A DNA stretch of 23,445 bases from an uncultured Rubrivivax sp. (GCA_937975735.1 CALJUI010000408.1:1-23445), one strand, 5' to 3'. Positions 1 through 7,494 are shown, counted from the first letter of the stretch. The notes: generated by a model not told the origin, from the letters alone. Numbers and translations: made by a program.

Positions 1-100
1 CGGCGAGCGTGCGCCGGGCGGCGATGCGCCTCGCACCCCGTCGGTCAAGCGCGTGCGCAAGGCGCCGGCGCCTGCCGCCGGCGAGAGCAAAGGAGAATAA
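1..100 (+). CDS. rpsC: 30S ribosomal protein S3, C-terminal tail (partial)
   Basis: Reading from base 2, the frame gives a 32-residue Gly/Ala/Arg/Lys-rich tail ending in ESKGE and a TAA stop at 98-100. The assignment rests on position (directly upstream of L16 in the S10 operon) and on the low-complexity basic tail typical of S3 C-termini in betaproteobacteria; the conserved KH domain lies outside the window. The last codons (aaaggag) double as the ribosome binding site of rplP, which starts 2 bases after the stop, so the two genes are tightly coupled. Confidence 0.85.
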   Translation, partial: GERAPGGDAPRTPSVKRVRKAPAPAAGESKGE

Positions 101-102
101 CG

Positions 103-519
103 ATGCTGCAACCGAATCGTCGCAAGTATCGCAAGGAGCAGAAGGGCCGCAACACCGGCATCGCCACGCGTGGCGCCAAGGTCTCGTTCGGCGACTTCGG
201 CCTCAAGGCCACCGAGCGCGGCCGGCTGACGGCGCGCCAGATCGAGGCGGCCCGCCGCGCGATCTCTCGTCACATCAAGCGGGGCGGGCGGATCTTCATC
301 CGCATCTTCCCGGACAAGCCGATCTCGCAGAAGCCTGCCGAGGTCCGCATGGGCAACGGCAAGGGCAACCCGGAGTACTGGGTCGCCGAGATCACTCCGG
401 GCAAGGTGCTGTACGAGATCAACGGCGTGCCGGAGACGCTGGCGCGCGAGGCGTTCACGCTGGCCGCGGCCAAGCTGCCGCTGCGCTGCACCTTCGTCGC
501 CCGCCAGGTCGGCGCCTGA
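103..519 (+). CDS. rplP: 50S ribosomal protein L16
   Basis: This 138-residue protein is full length for bacterial L16, which binds 23S rRNA near the A-site and peptidyl transferase centre. It begins MLQPNRRKYRKEQKGRN, the family's invariant start, and carries the conserved VRMGNGKGNPEYW segment around residues 81-93. The arginine at about 82 lines up with the E. coli Arg81 that is hydroxylated by RoxA/YcfD; modification here is only an inference. The start follows an aaggag site lying inside the rpsC stop region. The gene belongs to the S10 operon, with rpmC 20 bases downstream. Confidence 0.97.
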   Translation: MLQPNRRKYRKEQKGRNTGIATRGAKVSFGDFGLKATERGRLTARQIEAARRAISRHIKRGGRIFIRIFPDKPISQKPAEVRMGNGKGNPEYWVAEITPGKVLYEINGVPETLAREAFTLAAAKLPLRCTFVARQVGA

Positions 520-539
520 GCGCCGGGAAGGATTCGAAG

Positions 540-740
540 ATGAAAGCCTCTGAACTGCGCGCCAAGGACGTGGCCGCGCTCGAGAAGGAAGTCGCCGATC
601 TGCTGAAGGCCCATTTCGGCCTGCGCATGCAGAAGGCGACCCAGCAGTTGTCCAACCATTCGCAGCTGGGCAAGACCAAGCGCGACATCGCGCGAGCCAA
701 GACCATCCTGGCCCAGAAGAAGAAGGAAGCCGCGAAATGA
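540..740 (+). CDS. rpmC: 50S ribosomal protein L29
   Basis: A 66-residue protein, normal for L29, which packs beside L23 at the polypeptide exit tunnel. The sequence is the expected two-helix hairpin: MKASELRAKDVAALEKEV, then a basic helix ending in AQKKKEAAK. The ATG at 540 follows a gggaagga site; the longer open frame running in from upstream is an accident of GC-rich sequence. The stop overlaps the rpsQ start as ATGA (737-740), so S17 is probably made by translational coupling. Confidence 0.95.
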   Translation: MKASELRAKDVAALEKEVADLLKAHFGLRMQKATQQLSNHSQLGKTKRDIARAKTILAQKKKEAAK

Positions 741-1018
741 GCGACGTGCAAGCCGCCGCCCCGGTGAAGAACACCCGCACGCTGGTCGGGCGTGTCGTCA
801 GCGACAAGCGCGCGAAAACCGTGACCGTGCTCGTCGAGCGCCGCGCCGCGCACGAGCTGTACGGCAAGATCGTCGCCCGCTCGCGCAAGTACCACGCCCA
901 CGACGAGAAGGGCGAGTACAAGCTCGGCGACCTGGTCGAGATCGCCGAGGGCCGGCCGATCTCCAAGACCAAGTCCTGGACGGTCACGCGCCTGATCGAG
1001 AAGGCCAAGCTGGTCTGA
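737..1018 (+). CDS. rpsQ: 30S ribosomal protein S17
   Basis: A 93-residue S17, an early-assembly OB-fold protein that binds 16S rRNA. Family hallmarks are RTLVGRVVSDKRAKTVTVLVER near the N-terminus and the YGKIVARSRKYHAHDE segment in the middle. It overlaps rpmC by 4 bases. It is the last gene of the S10 operon here: a strong hairpin follows at 1036-1065, and the next ribosomal gene (rplN) lies 767 bases away behind a peroxiredoxin gene. Confidence 0.97.
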   Translation: MSDVQAAAPVKNTRTLVGRVVSDKRAKTVTVLVERRAAHELYGKIVARSRKYHAHDEKGEYKLGDLVEIAEGRPISKTKSWTVTRLIEKAKLV

Positions 1019-1035
1019 TCGGCCACGTGCCCCGG

Positions 1036-1065
1036 GGCCGGACGCCGGTGTCGCCGGCTCCGGCC
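1036..1065 (+). terminator. Terminator-like hairpin after rpsQ
   Basis: The arms are 1036-1048 and 1054-1065: a 12-bp GC-rich stem with one bulged C at 1043 and a TGTCG loop (1049-1053), followed by TTCGTCATTT. The stem is strong but the T tract is broken by C and G, so this may be a partial terminator or attenuator at the end of the S10 operon rather than a full stop. Confidence 0.6.
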
Positions 1066-1100
1066 TTCGTCATTTGAATGCACACACAGGAGGAAACACG

Positions 1101-1616
1101 ATGCTGAAAGTCGGAGACAAGCTGCCCGCCGGGGCGCTGCAGGAGTTCGTCGACGTCGAGCGCGAAGGTTGCTCGCTCGGCCCGAACAGCTTCGAGATCG
1201 GCAAGGCCACGGCCGGGAAGAAGATCGCGATCTTCGGCCTGCCTGGCGCGTACACCCCGACCTGCTCGGCCAAGCATGTGCCAGGCTACGTCGAAAAGGC
1301 CGACGCACTGCGCACGGCCGGGATCGACGAGATCTGGTGCGTGTCGGTCAACGACGCGTTCGTGATGGGCGCCTGGGGACGCGACCAGAAGGTCGGCGGC
1401 AAGGTCCGCATGATGGCAGACGGCAGCGCCGACTTCGCCAAGGCCACCGGCCTGACGCTCGACCTCAGCGCCCGCGGCATGGGTCTGCGCTCCAACCGCT
1501 ACTCGATGCTGGTCGTCGACGGCGTGGTCAAGTCGCTCAACATCGAGGCGCCTGGCAAGTTCGAGGTCAGCGACGCCGACACGATGCTCAAGCAGGCGAA
1601 GGAAATCCTGGCCTGA
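1101..1616 (+). CDS. Prx5-like peroxiredoxin (AhpC/TSA-redoxin family)
   Basis: This 171-residue cytosolic thiol peroxidase reduces H2O2 and organic peroxides. The peroxidatic cysteine is Cys55 in PGAYTPTCSAKHVPGY, the Prx5 signature; the IWCVSVNDAFVM strand and the Arg133-containing RSNRYS segment also match the Prx5 group. A C-terminal resolving cysteine like that of human PRDX5 is absent, so it is probably a 1-Cys enzyme or uses glutathione or glutaredoxin (inference); Cys24 and Cys80 remain. The ATG at 1101 is chosen because aggagg sits 8-13 bases upstream; an upstream in-frame ATG at 1077 lacks this. It lies between rpsQ and rplN, an unusual place for a stress enzyme, behind a terminator-like hairpin and before a separate spc promoter. 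Confidence 0.93.
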   Translation: MLKVGDKLPAGALQEFVDVEREGCSLGPNSFEIGKATAGKKIAIFGLPGAYTPTCSAKHVPGYVEKADALRTAGIDEIWCVSVNDAFVMGAWGRDQKVGGKVRMMADGSADFAKATGLTLDLSARGMGLRSNRYSMLVVDGVVKSLNIEAPGKFEVSDADTMLKQAKEILA

Positions 1617-1641
1617 GTCCGGCCTTGAACCGGCGGCCGTC

Positions 1642-1671
1642 TTGACGGCGACTGTCGATCAGGGTTATCAT
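1642..1671 (+). promoter_or_regulatory. Sigma70-like promoter for the spc operon (rplN onward)
   Basis: TTGACG (1642-1647, 5/6 match) is separated by 18 bases from TATCAT (1666-1671, 5/6 match). Transcription would begin near 1678, giving a leader of about 108 bases before rplN. The -35 box lies inside a short dyad, GCCGT-CTTG-ACGGC (1636-1649), which could be an operator half-site pair or chance. Confidence 0.65.
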
Positions 1672-1785
1672 TTAAAGCTTCGCCGGAGTTCGACGCCCCC
1701 TGTGCGGCGCCGACGGGTCCGGTTTCAGCCCAAACCACGGGTCCAAGACTGCTCGCGCCGACGCGCAAGCAAGTTGGGAAAACAA

Positions 1786-2154
1786 ATGATCCAAATGCAA
1801 TCGCGGCTGCACGTGGCCGACAACACGGGCGCGAAATCCGTCATGTGCATCAAGGTGCTGGGCGGCTCCAAGCGTCGCTATGCCGGCATCGGCGATGTGA
1901 TCAAGGTCAGCGTCAAGGAAGCCGCGCCGCGTGGCCGCGTGAAGAAGGGCGAGGTCTACAACGCCGTCGTCGTCCGCACCGCCAAGGGTGTGCGCCGCCA
2001 GGACGGCTCGCTGATCAAGTTCGACGGCAATGCCGCCGTGCTGCTCAACGCCAAGCTCGAGCCGATCGGCACCCGCATCTTCGGTCCGGTGACGCGCGAA
2101 CTGCGTTCCGAGCGCTTCATGAAGATCGTGTCGCTGGCGCCCGAAGTTCTCTGA
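1786..2154 (+). CDS. rplN: 50S ribosomal protein L14
   Basis: A 122-residue L14, exactly the usual length; it forms the B8 intersubunit bridge next to L19. Hallmarks are MIQMQSRLHVADNTGAKSV at the start, the GIGDVIKVSVKEA strand, and the C-terminal RELRSERFMKIVSLAPEVL. The ATG at 1786 is fixed by the invariant MIQ start; the frame is open back to 1642 but that extension is the leader. It is the first gene of the spc group, about 108 bases downstream of a good promoter. Confidence 0.98.
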   Translation: MIQMQSRLHVADNTGAKSVMCIKVLGGSKRRYAGIGDVIKVSVKEAAPRGRVKKGEVYNAVVVRTAKGVRRQDGSLIKFDGNAAVLLNAKLEPIGTRIFGPVTRELRSERFMKIVSLAPEVL

Positions 2155-2178
2155 CGACCAGCGGCGGAAGGACAAGTC

Positions 2179-2496
2179 ATGAACAAGATTCGCAAGGGCG
2201 ACCAGGTCATCGTGCTGACCGGTCGCGACAAGGGCAAGCGCGGGACGGTGTCCCAGCGCGTCGACGATGACCGCCTGGTCGTCGAGGGCGTGAACATCGC
2301 CAAGAAGCACGTCAAGCCCAACCCGATGAAGGGCACGACCGGAGGCGTCGTCGAGAAGACGATGCCGATCCACCAGTCCAACGTGGCGATCTTCAACCCG
2401 GCGTCGGGCAAGGCGGACCGCGTGGGCATCAAGCTGCTGGACGACGGCAAGAAGGTGCGCGTCTACAAGTCCAGCGGCGACGAGATCAAGGTCTAA
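2179..2496 (+). CDS. rplX: 50S ribosomal protein L24
   Basis: A 105-residue L24, one of the assembly-initiator proteins binding the 5' end of 23S rRNA. The KOW motif is clear: MNKIRKGDQVIVLTGRDKGKRG, followed by the HVKPNPMKGTTGG segment. The start follows a ggaagga site 8-14 bases upstream. rplE begins 15 bases after the stop. Confidence 0.97.
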   Translation: MNKIRKGDQVIVLTGRDKGKRGTVSQRVDDDRLVVEGVNIAKKHVKPNPMKGTTGGVVEKTMPIHQSNVAIFNPASGKADRVGIKLLDDGKKVRVYKSSGDEIKV

Positions 2497-2511
2497 GGCG
2501 AGGTCGACAAC

Positions 2512-3084
2512 ATGGCTCAAACCCAAGCCGCGAAGAACGCGCCGCAGGCTCGCCTGCAGACCATCTATCGCGAGAAGATCGTTCCCGAGTTGATGGCCAA
2601 GTTCGGCTACAAGTCGGTGATGGAGGTGCCGCGCCTCGAGAAGATCACGCTGAACATGGGTGTCAGCGAGGCGGTGGCCGACAAGAAGGTGATGGACAAC
2701 GCCGTCGGCGACCTCACCAAGATCGCCGGCCAGAAGCCGGTCGTGACCAAGTCGAAGAAGGCGATCGCCGGCTTCAAGATCCGCGACAACGTGCCCATCG
2801 GCTGCATGGTCACGCTGCGTGGCGTGCGCATGTACGAGTTCCTGGACCGTTTCGTCACCGTGGCGCTGCCGCGCGTGCGCGACTTCCGTGGCATCTCCGG
2901 GCGCGCCTTCGACGGCCGCGGGAACTACAACATCGGCGTCAAGGAACAGATCATCTTCCCGGAGATCGAGTACGACAAGATCGACGCGATCCGTGGACTG
3001 AACATCAGCATCACGACGAGCGCGAACTCCGACGACGAGTGCAAGGCCCTTCTGACGGCCTTCAAATTCCCGTTCAAGAACTGA
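2512..3084 (+). CDS. rplE: 50S ribosomal protein L5
   Basis: A 190-residue L5, which holds 5S rRNA in the central protuberance. The core begins at about residue 13 (ARLQTIYREKIVPELM) and contains the conserved LEKITLNMGVSEA, RAFDGRGNYNIGVKEQ and C-terminal ALLTAFKFPFKN segments. An extra N-terminal stretch of about 11 residues, MAQTQAAKNAP, makes it slightly longer than the 179-residue E. coli protein; the ATG at 2512 follows an aaggcgagg site, so I keep it. In E. coli the rplX-rplE junction is the S8 autoregulatory target; the 15-base junction here is too short to judge. Confidence 0.97.
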   Translation: MAQTQAAKNAPQARLQTIYREKIVPELMAKFGYKSVMEVPRLEKITLNMGVSEAVADKKVMDNAVGDLTKIAGQKPVVTKSKKAIAGFKIRDNVPIGCMVTLRGVRMYEFLDRFVTVALPRVRDFRGISGRAFDGRGNYNIGVKEQIIFPEIEYDKIDAIRGLNISITTSANSDDECKALLTAFKFPFKN

Positions 3085-3092
3085 GGAACACC

Positions 3093-3398
3093 GTGGCCAA
3101 GAAGTCCATCAAGCAGCGTGAGCAGAAGCGAGAGAAGCTGGTCGCGAAGTATGCGAAGAAGTACGCCGAGCTGAAGTCGGTCGCCGACGATGCCGGCAAG
3201 TCCGACGAGGAGCGCTACATGGCGCGGCTCGAGCTGCAGAAGCTCCCGCGCAATGCGAACCCGACGCGGCTGCGCAACCGCTGCGCGCTGACCGGGCGCG
3301 GCCGCGGCACCTTCCGCATGTTCGGACTGGGCCGCAGCAAGATCCGCGAGCTCGCCTTCCAGGGCGACATCCCGGGCGTCGTCAAGGCCAGCTGGTGA
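3093..3398 (+). CDS. rpsN: 30S ribosomal protein S14
   Basis: A 101-residue S14 of the long, zinc-free type: the CXXC pairs of short S14 are absent. The C-terminal half has the expected LPRNANPTRLRNRC and GRPRG-like GRGRGTFRMFGLGRSKIRELA segments. Translation starts at GTG 3093, giving VAKKSIKQREQKREKL (read as Met in vivo), after a gagga site; the frame is open upstream into rplE but that is not coding. It assembles in the head of the 30S subunit with S3 and S10. Confidence 0.96.
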   Translation: MAKKSIKQREQKREKLVAKYAKKYAELKSVADDAGKSDEERYMARLELQKLPRNANPTRLRNRCALTGRGRGTFRMFGLGRSKIRELAFQGDIPGVVKASW

Positions 3399-3428
3399 CA
3401 TCGGCGCGCTGCAAGCAGGAGAGATTTC

Positions 3429-3824
3429 ATGAGCATGAGTGATCCCATCGCCGACATGCTGACCCGCATTCGCAACGCCCAGAGCGTGGAGAAGGCGGTC
3501 GTCAAGATGCCGTCGTCCAAGCTGAAGGTCGCGATCGCGCAGGTCCTGAAGGATGAAGGCTACATCGACGGCTTCGCGGTCCGCGAGGAAGCCGGCAAGA
3601 GCGAGCTCGAGGTGGCGCTGAAGTATTACGCCGGCCGCGGCGTGATCGAGCGTATCGAGCGCGTCAGCCGCCCGGGCCTGCGTGTCTACAAGGGCCGCAA
3701 CGACATTCCCCAGGTCATGAACGGCCTCGGGGTCGCCATCGTCACCACGCCCAAGGGCGTGATGACCGACCGCAAGGCGCGCCAGACCGGAATCGGTGGC
3801 GAGGTCCTGTGCTACGTGGCCTAA
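3429..3824 (+). CDS. rpsH: 30S ribosomal protein S8
   Basis: A 131-residue S8, standard length, a primary 16S rRNA binder. It opens MSMSDPIADMLTRIRNAQ and ends with the invariant GVMTDRKARQTGIGGEVLCYVA. The ATG at 3429 (not the one two codons later) is preferred because aggaga lies 7-12 bases upstream and the MSM-D-PIADML start matches other proteobacteria. In E. coli S8 is the translational repressor of the spc operon. Confidence 0.97.
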   Translation: MSMSDPIADMLTRIRNAQSVEKAVVKMPSSKLKVAIAQVLKDEGYIDGFAVREEAGKSELEVALKYYAGRGVIERIERVSRPGLRVYKGRNDIPQVMNGLGVAIVTTPKGVMTDRKARQTGIGGEVLCYVA

Positions 3825-3837
3825 GGAGAGCTTTGAC

Positions 3838-4371
3838 ATGTCCCGCGTAGGAAAGATGCCGATCGCCGTGCCCAAGGGGGTGGACGTGGCGCTGACGGCC
3901 GAGCAGATCACCGTCAAGGGTGCGAACGGCACGCTGTCGCGTGCGGCGCATCCGCTGGTGACGCTCAAGAGCGACGCCGGCTCGCTGACCGTGGCCCCTG
4001 CCAACGACAGCGCCGAGGCCAATGCGATGAGCGGCACCATGCGCGCGTTGCTGGCCAACATGGTCGACGGCGTCAGCAAGGGCTTCGAGAAGAAGCTCGC
4101 GCTCGTCGGCGTGGGCTTTCGCGCCCAGGCGCAGGGCCAGAAGCTGAACCTGCAGATCGGGTTCTCTCACCCGGTCGTGAAGGACATGCCGGCCGGCATC
4201 AAGGTCGAGTGCCCGACGCAGACCGAGATCGTCATCAAGGGCGCCGACCGCCAGGTCGTCGGCCAGATCGCCGCCGAGGTGCGTGCCTTCCGCCCGCCGG
4301 AGCCGTACAAGGGCAAGGGGATCCGCTACGTCGGTGAGCGCGTGGTCCTCAAAGAGACCAAGAAGAAGTAA
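3838..4371 (+). CDS. rplF: 50S ribosomal protein L6
   Basis: A 177-residue L6 with two similar alpha/beta domains: MSRVGKMPIAVPKGV starts the first, and the second carries the conserved VKGADRQVVGQIAAEVRAFRPPEPYKGKGIRY segment near residues 145-170. It sits at the base of the L7/L12 stalk near the sarcin-ricin loop. The ATG at 3838 follows a taaggagagc site that overlaps the rpsH stop. rplR follows after 11 bases. Confidence 0.97.
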   Translation: MSRVGKMPIAVPKGVDVALTAEQITVKGANGTLSRAAHPLVTLKSDAGSLTVAPANDSAEANAMSGTMRALLANMVDGVSKGFEKKLALVGVGFRAQAQGQKLNLQIGFSHPVVKDMPAGIKVECPTQTEIVIKGADRQVVGQIAAEVRAFRPPEPYKGKGIRYVGERVVLKETKKK

Positions 4372-4382
4372 GGAGCGACGTC

Positions 4383-4736
4383 ATGAGCTTGACCAAGAAG
4401 GAACAGCGCCTGCGCCGCTCGCGCCAGACCCGTGCCCGAATCGCGGGGCAGGGCGTGGTCCGCCTGACGGTGTTCCGCTCGAACCTGCACATCTACGCCA
4501 GCGTCATCTCCGGCGACGGCGCCAAGGTGCTGGCCAGCGCGTCGACCGCCGAGAAGGAACTGCGTGGCCAGGTCGGCAGCGGCGTGGCCGCCGCCGCGGT
4601 GGTTGGCAAGCGCATCGCCGAGAAGGCCAAGGCCGCGGGCATCGACAAGGTCGCGTTCGACCGCGCCGGGTTCGCCTACCACGGCCGCGTCAAGGCCCTC
4701 GCCGAGGCCGCGCGCGAAGCCGGCCTCCAGTTCTGA
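4383..4736 (+). CDS. rplR: 50S ribosomal protein L18
   Basis: A 117-residue L18, a 5S rRNA-binding protein of the central protuberance. The N-terminus is strongly basic (MSLTKKEQRLRRSRQTRARIAG) and the C-terminus has the typical FDRAGFAYHGRVKALAEAAREAGLQF ending with catalytically silent but invariant glycine and arginine positions. The start is set by aaggag just after the rplF stop. Confidence 0.97.
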   Translation: MSLTKKEQRLRRSRQTRARIAGQGVVRLTVFRSNLHIYASVISGDGAKVLASASTAEKELRGQVGSGVAAAAVVGKRIAEKAKAAGIDKVAFDRAGFAYHGRVKALAEAAREAGLQF

Positions 4737-4764
4737 GCGCCGCGGCAGCGAAGGAAATCAGCAA

Positions 4765-5283
4765 ATGGCAAAGTTCACTCCCCGCATGCAGACCCCGACC
4801 AACGAGGACGGGCTGAAGGAGAAGATGATCGCGATCAACCGCGTCACCAAGGTGGTGAAGGGGGGGCGCACGCTCAGCTTCGCCGCGCTGACCGTGGTTG
4901 GCGATGGCGACGGCCGCATCGGCATGGGCAAGGGCAAGGCCAAGGAAGTGCCCGTGGCGGTGCAGAAGGCAATGGAATCGGCCCGCCGCAACATGATCAA
5001 GGTGGCGCTGAAGAACGGCACCATCCAGCACAACGTGCGCGGCGTTCACGGCGCGGCCAAGGTGCTGATGGCGCCGGCCAAGCCGGGTGACGGCATCATC
5101 GCCGGTGGCCCGATGCGTGCGGTGTTCGAGGTCATGGGCGTCACCGACATCGTCGCCAAGAGCCTTGGTTCGTCGAACCCGTACAACATGGTCCGCGCCA
5201 CCCTCGACGCGCTGAAGAGCTCGACGACGCCGGCGGAAGTGGCGGCCAAGCGCGGCAAGTCGGTCGAAGACCTCTTCAACTGA
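4765..5283 (+). CDS. rpsE: 30S ribosomal protein S5
   Basis: A 172-residue S5, involved in decoding fidelity and mRNA unwinding at the entry channel. It shows the double-stranded-RNA-binding-like N-terminal domain (KMIAINRVTKVVKGGR, then GRIGMGKGKAKEVPVAVQKA near residues 52-72) and the C-terminal domain with GGPMRAVFEVMGVTDIVAKS. The ATG at 4765 follows a gaagga site; a longer open frame upstream overlaps rplR in another frame and is not used. Confidence 0.97.
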   Translation: MAKFTPRMQTPTNEDGLKEKMIAINRVTKVVKGGRTLSFAALTVVGDGDGRIGMGKGKAKEVPVAVQKAMESARRNMIKVALKNGTIQHNVRGVHGAAKVLMAPAKPGDGIIAGGPMRAVFEVMGVTDIVAKSLGSSNPYNMVRATLDALKSSTTPAEVAAKRGKSVEDLFN

Positions 5284-5303
5284 CGCGCCCGGAGGAATCG
5301 AAC

Positions 5304-5486
5304 ATGTCCGACAAGAAGACCCTCACCGTCAAGCTGGTCCGCAGCGTGGCGGGCACGCGCGAGTCGCATCGCGCCACCGTGCGCGGCCTCGGCCTGCGCA
5401 AGACGAACAGCACGCGCGTGCTCGAAGACACGCCGGCGGTCCGCGGAATGATCAACAAGGTCGCGTACCTGGTGCAGGTGCTCTGA
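5304..5486 (+). CDS. rpmD: 50S ribosomal protein L30
   Basis: A 60-residue L30, the usual short bacterial form, binding 23S rRNA at the base of the stalk region. Family residues are KLVRSVAGTRESHRATVRGLGLRK and the VRGMINKVAYLVQV end. An ggagg site lies 12-16 bases before the ATG. Its TGA shares its last base with the ATG of rplO (TGATG at 5484-5488), so the two are translationally coupled. Confidence 0.96.
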   Translation: MSDKKTLTVKLVRSVAGTRESHRATVRGLGLRKTNSTRVLEDTPAVRGMINKVAYLVQVL

Positions 5487-5938
5487 TGGAACTGAACAAT
5501 CTCAAGCCGGGTGCCGGCGCCAAGAAGGCACGCCGCCGCGTCGGTCGCGGCATCGGCTCGGGCCTGGGCAAGACCGCAGGCCGCGGCCACAAGGGCCAGA
5601 AGTCGCGCGCCGGCGGCTTCCACAAGGTGGGCTTCGAAGGCGGCCAGATGCCGCTGCAGCGCCGTCTGCCCAAGCGAGGCTTCAAGTCGGCCGCACTGAA
5701 GTACCGCGACGAGATCTCGCTGGCCGACCTCGAGCGCCTGGGCGCGGACGAGGTCGACCTGCTGACGCTCAAGGCGGCGGGCCTGGTCGGCGAGCTGATC
5801 AAGGTCGTCAAGGTGGTCAAGTCGGGCGAGCTGACCCGCAAGGTGGCGGTCAAGGGCATCGGCGCGACCGCCGGCGCGAAGGCCGCGATCGAAGCGGCGG
5901 GCGGCAGCGTCGAGACCGCGCCGGGCGCGGCCGCCTGA
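5486..5938 (+). CDS. rplO: 50S ribosomal protein L15
   Basis: A 150-residue L15, a late-assembly 23S rRNA binder. The long basic glycine-rich N-terminal extension (MELNNLKPGAGAKKARRRVG, then GSGLGKTAGRGHKGQKSR) and the following GFEGGQMPLQRRLPKRGFK segment are diagnostic. No separate Shine-Dalgarno sequence is visible; the start overlaps the rpmD stop by one base. The C-terminus ends in an alanine/glycine-rich tail. Confidence 0.97.
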   Translation: MELNNLKPGAGAKKARRRVGRGIGSGLGKTAGRGHKGQKSRAGGFHKVGFEGGQMPLQRRLPKRGFKSAALKYRDEISLADLERLGADEVDLLTLKAAGLVGELIKVVKVVKSGELTRKVAVKGIGATAGAKAAIEAAGGSVETAPGAAA

Positions 5939-5951
5939 GGAAGACACTCCC

Positions 5952-7274
5952 GTGGCAACCTCCGCGAATCAGCTGGCCAAGAGCGGGAAGTTCGGCGACC
6001 TCCGTCGCCGAATCGTTTTCCTGCTGCTGGCGCTGGTCGTCTACCGCCTCGGGACGCACGTCCCGGTGCCGGGCATCAACCCGGACCAGATGGCGCAGCT
6101 CTTCGGCGGCCAGTCGGGCGGCATCCTGAACCTGTTCAACATGTTCAGCGGCGGCGCGCTCGAGCGTTTCAGCGTGCTGGCGCTGGGCATCATGCCGTAC
6201 ATCTCGGCGTCGATCATCATGCAGCTGATGACCTACGTCGTGCCGACGCTGGAGGCCCTGAAGAAGGAGGGCGAGAGCGGCCGCCGCAAGATCACGCAGT
6301 ACACGCGCTATGGCACCCTGGTGCTGGCGCTGTTCCAGTCGCTCGGCATCGCACTGGCGCTGGAGGGCTCGCAGGGCCTCGTGATCAACCCGGGCATGGG
6401 ATTTCGGATGACCGCGGTGATCAGCCTGGTGGCCGGCACGATGTTCCTGATGTGGCTCGGCGAGCAGATCACCGAGCGCGGCCTGGGCAACGGCATCTCG
6501 ATCGTCATCTTCGCTGGCATCGTGGCCGGACTGCCGAGCGCGATCGGCGGGCTGTTCGAACTGGTGCGGACCGGCGCGATGAGCATCATCGCCAGCCTGT
6601 TCATCATCGCGGTCGTGCTCGCGGTGACCTATCTCGTCGTCTTCGTCGAGCGGGGTCAGCGCAAGATCCTGGTCAACTACGCCAAGCGCCAGGTCGGCAA
6701 CAAGGTCTACGGCGGCCAGTCCTCGCACCTTCCTCTGAAGCTGAACATGTCGGGCGTGATCCCGCCGATCTTCGCCTCGTCGATCATCCTGCTGCCGGCG
6801 ACGATCGTCGGCTGGTTCGCGACCGGCGCCGGCGAAGGCTGGTTCACGCGCGCGCTGCGGGACGCGTCGGCAGCGCTGTCGCCGGGGCAGCCGATCTACG
6901 TGCTGCTGTACGCGGCGATGATCGTGTTCTTCTGCTTCTTCTACACGGCGCTCGTCTTCAACAGCCGAGAGACCGCCGACAACCTGAAGAAGAGCGGCGC
7001 GTTCATCCCGGGCATCCGCCCGGGCGACCAGACGGCGCGCCACATCGACAAGATCCTGGGGCGCCTGACCCTGGCCGGCGCCATCTACATCACGGCCGTT
7101 TGCCTGCTTCCGGAATTCCTGGTGCTGAAGTACAACGTGCCCTTCTACTTCGGCGGCACGTCGCTGCTGATCATCGTCGTCGTCACGATGGACTTCTGGG
7201 CCCAGGTCCAGAGCTACGTGATGAGTCAACAATACGAGTCGCTACTGAAAAAGGCCAACTTCAAAGCGAGTTGA
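5952..7274 (+). CDS. secY: Preprotein translocase subunit SecY
   Basis: A 440-residue SecY, the pore subunit of the SecYEG channel in the inner membrane. Ten membrane segments are expected and visible as hydrophobic stretches from IVFLLLALVVYRLG (about 20) to LLIIVVVTMDFWAQV (near 410). Conserved points are GTHVPVPGI in TM1, the plug region FNMFSGGALERFSVLALGIMPYI, and cytoplasmic loop C5 with SGAFIPGIRPG. The start is GTG 5952 after a gaggaag site; the protein reads MATSANQLAKSGKFGDLRRR. As in other bacteria it is embedded in the spc operon after L15. Confidence 0.98.
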   Translation: MATSANQLAKSGKFGDLRRRIVFLLLALVVYRLGTHVPVPGINPDQMAQLFGGQSGGILNLFNMFSGGALERFSVLALGIMPYISASIIMQLMTYVVPTLEALKKEGESGRRKITQYTRYGTLVLALFQSLGIALALEGSQGLVINPGMGFRMTAVISLVAGTMFLMWLGEQITERGLGNGISIVIFAGIVAGLPSAIGGLFELVRTGAMSIIASLFIIAVVLAVTYLVVFVERGQRKILVNYAKRQVGNKVYGGQSSHLPLKLNMSGVIPPIFASSIILLPATIVGWFATGAGEGWFTRALRDASAALSPGQPIYVLLYAAMIVFFCFFYTALVFNSRETADNLKKSGAFIPGIRPGDQTARHIDKILGRLTLAGAIYITAVCLLPEFLVLKYNVPFYFGGTSLLIIVVVTMDFWAQVQSYVMSQQYESLLKKANFKAS

Positions 7275-7275
7275 G

Positions 7276-7494
7276 ATGTCCAAGGATGACGCCATCCAGA
7301 TGCAGGGCGAGATCGTGGACAACCTACCGAATGCCACCTTCCGCGTGAAGCTGGAAAACGGGCACGTTGTCCTCGGTCACATCTCCGGGAAGATGAGGAT
7401 GCACTACATCAAGATCCTGCCGGGGGACAAGGTCACCGTCGAACTGACACCGTACGACCTGACCCGCGCTCGCATCGTGTTCCGCGCGAAGTAG
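7276..7494 (+). CDS. infA: Translation initiation factor IF-1
   Basis: A 72-residue IF-1, a single S1/OB-fold protein that binds the 30S A-site during initiation. The sequence contains the conserved MQGEIVDNLPNATFRVKLEN, HISGKMRMHYIKILPGD and PYDLTRARIVFRAK segments. The ATG lies one base after the secY stop (TGAGATG). Placement between secY and rpmJ is usual for betaproteobacteria and unlike E. coli, where infA is elsewhere. Confidence 0.97.
   Translation: MSKDDAIQMQGEIVDNLPNATFRVKLENGHVVLGHISGKMRMHYIKILPGDKVTVELTPYDLTRARIVFRAK

Noticed and set aside
9..740. A 243-codon plus-strand open frame running through rplP into rpmC
   Set aside because: Its first two thirds are out of frame with L16; only the last 66 codons (rpmC, from 540) are real.
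2925..4079. A 384-codon minus-strand open frame opposite rplE to rplF
   Set aside because: Antisense to four conserved ribosomal protein genes; no recognisable protein features.
5850..7232. A 460-codon minus-strand open frame opposite secY
   Set aside because: Antisense shadow of secY; it is extremely rich in Arg, Asp, His and Gln and lacks a ribosome site.
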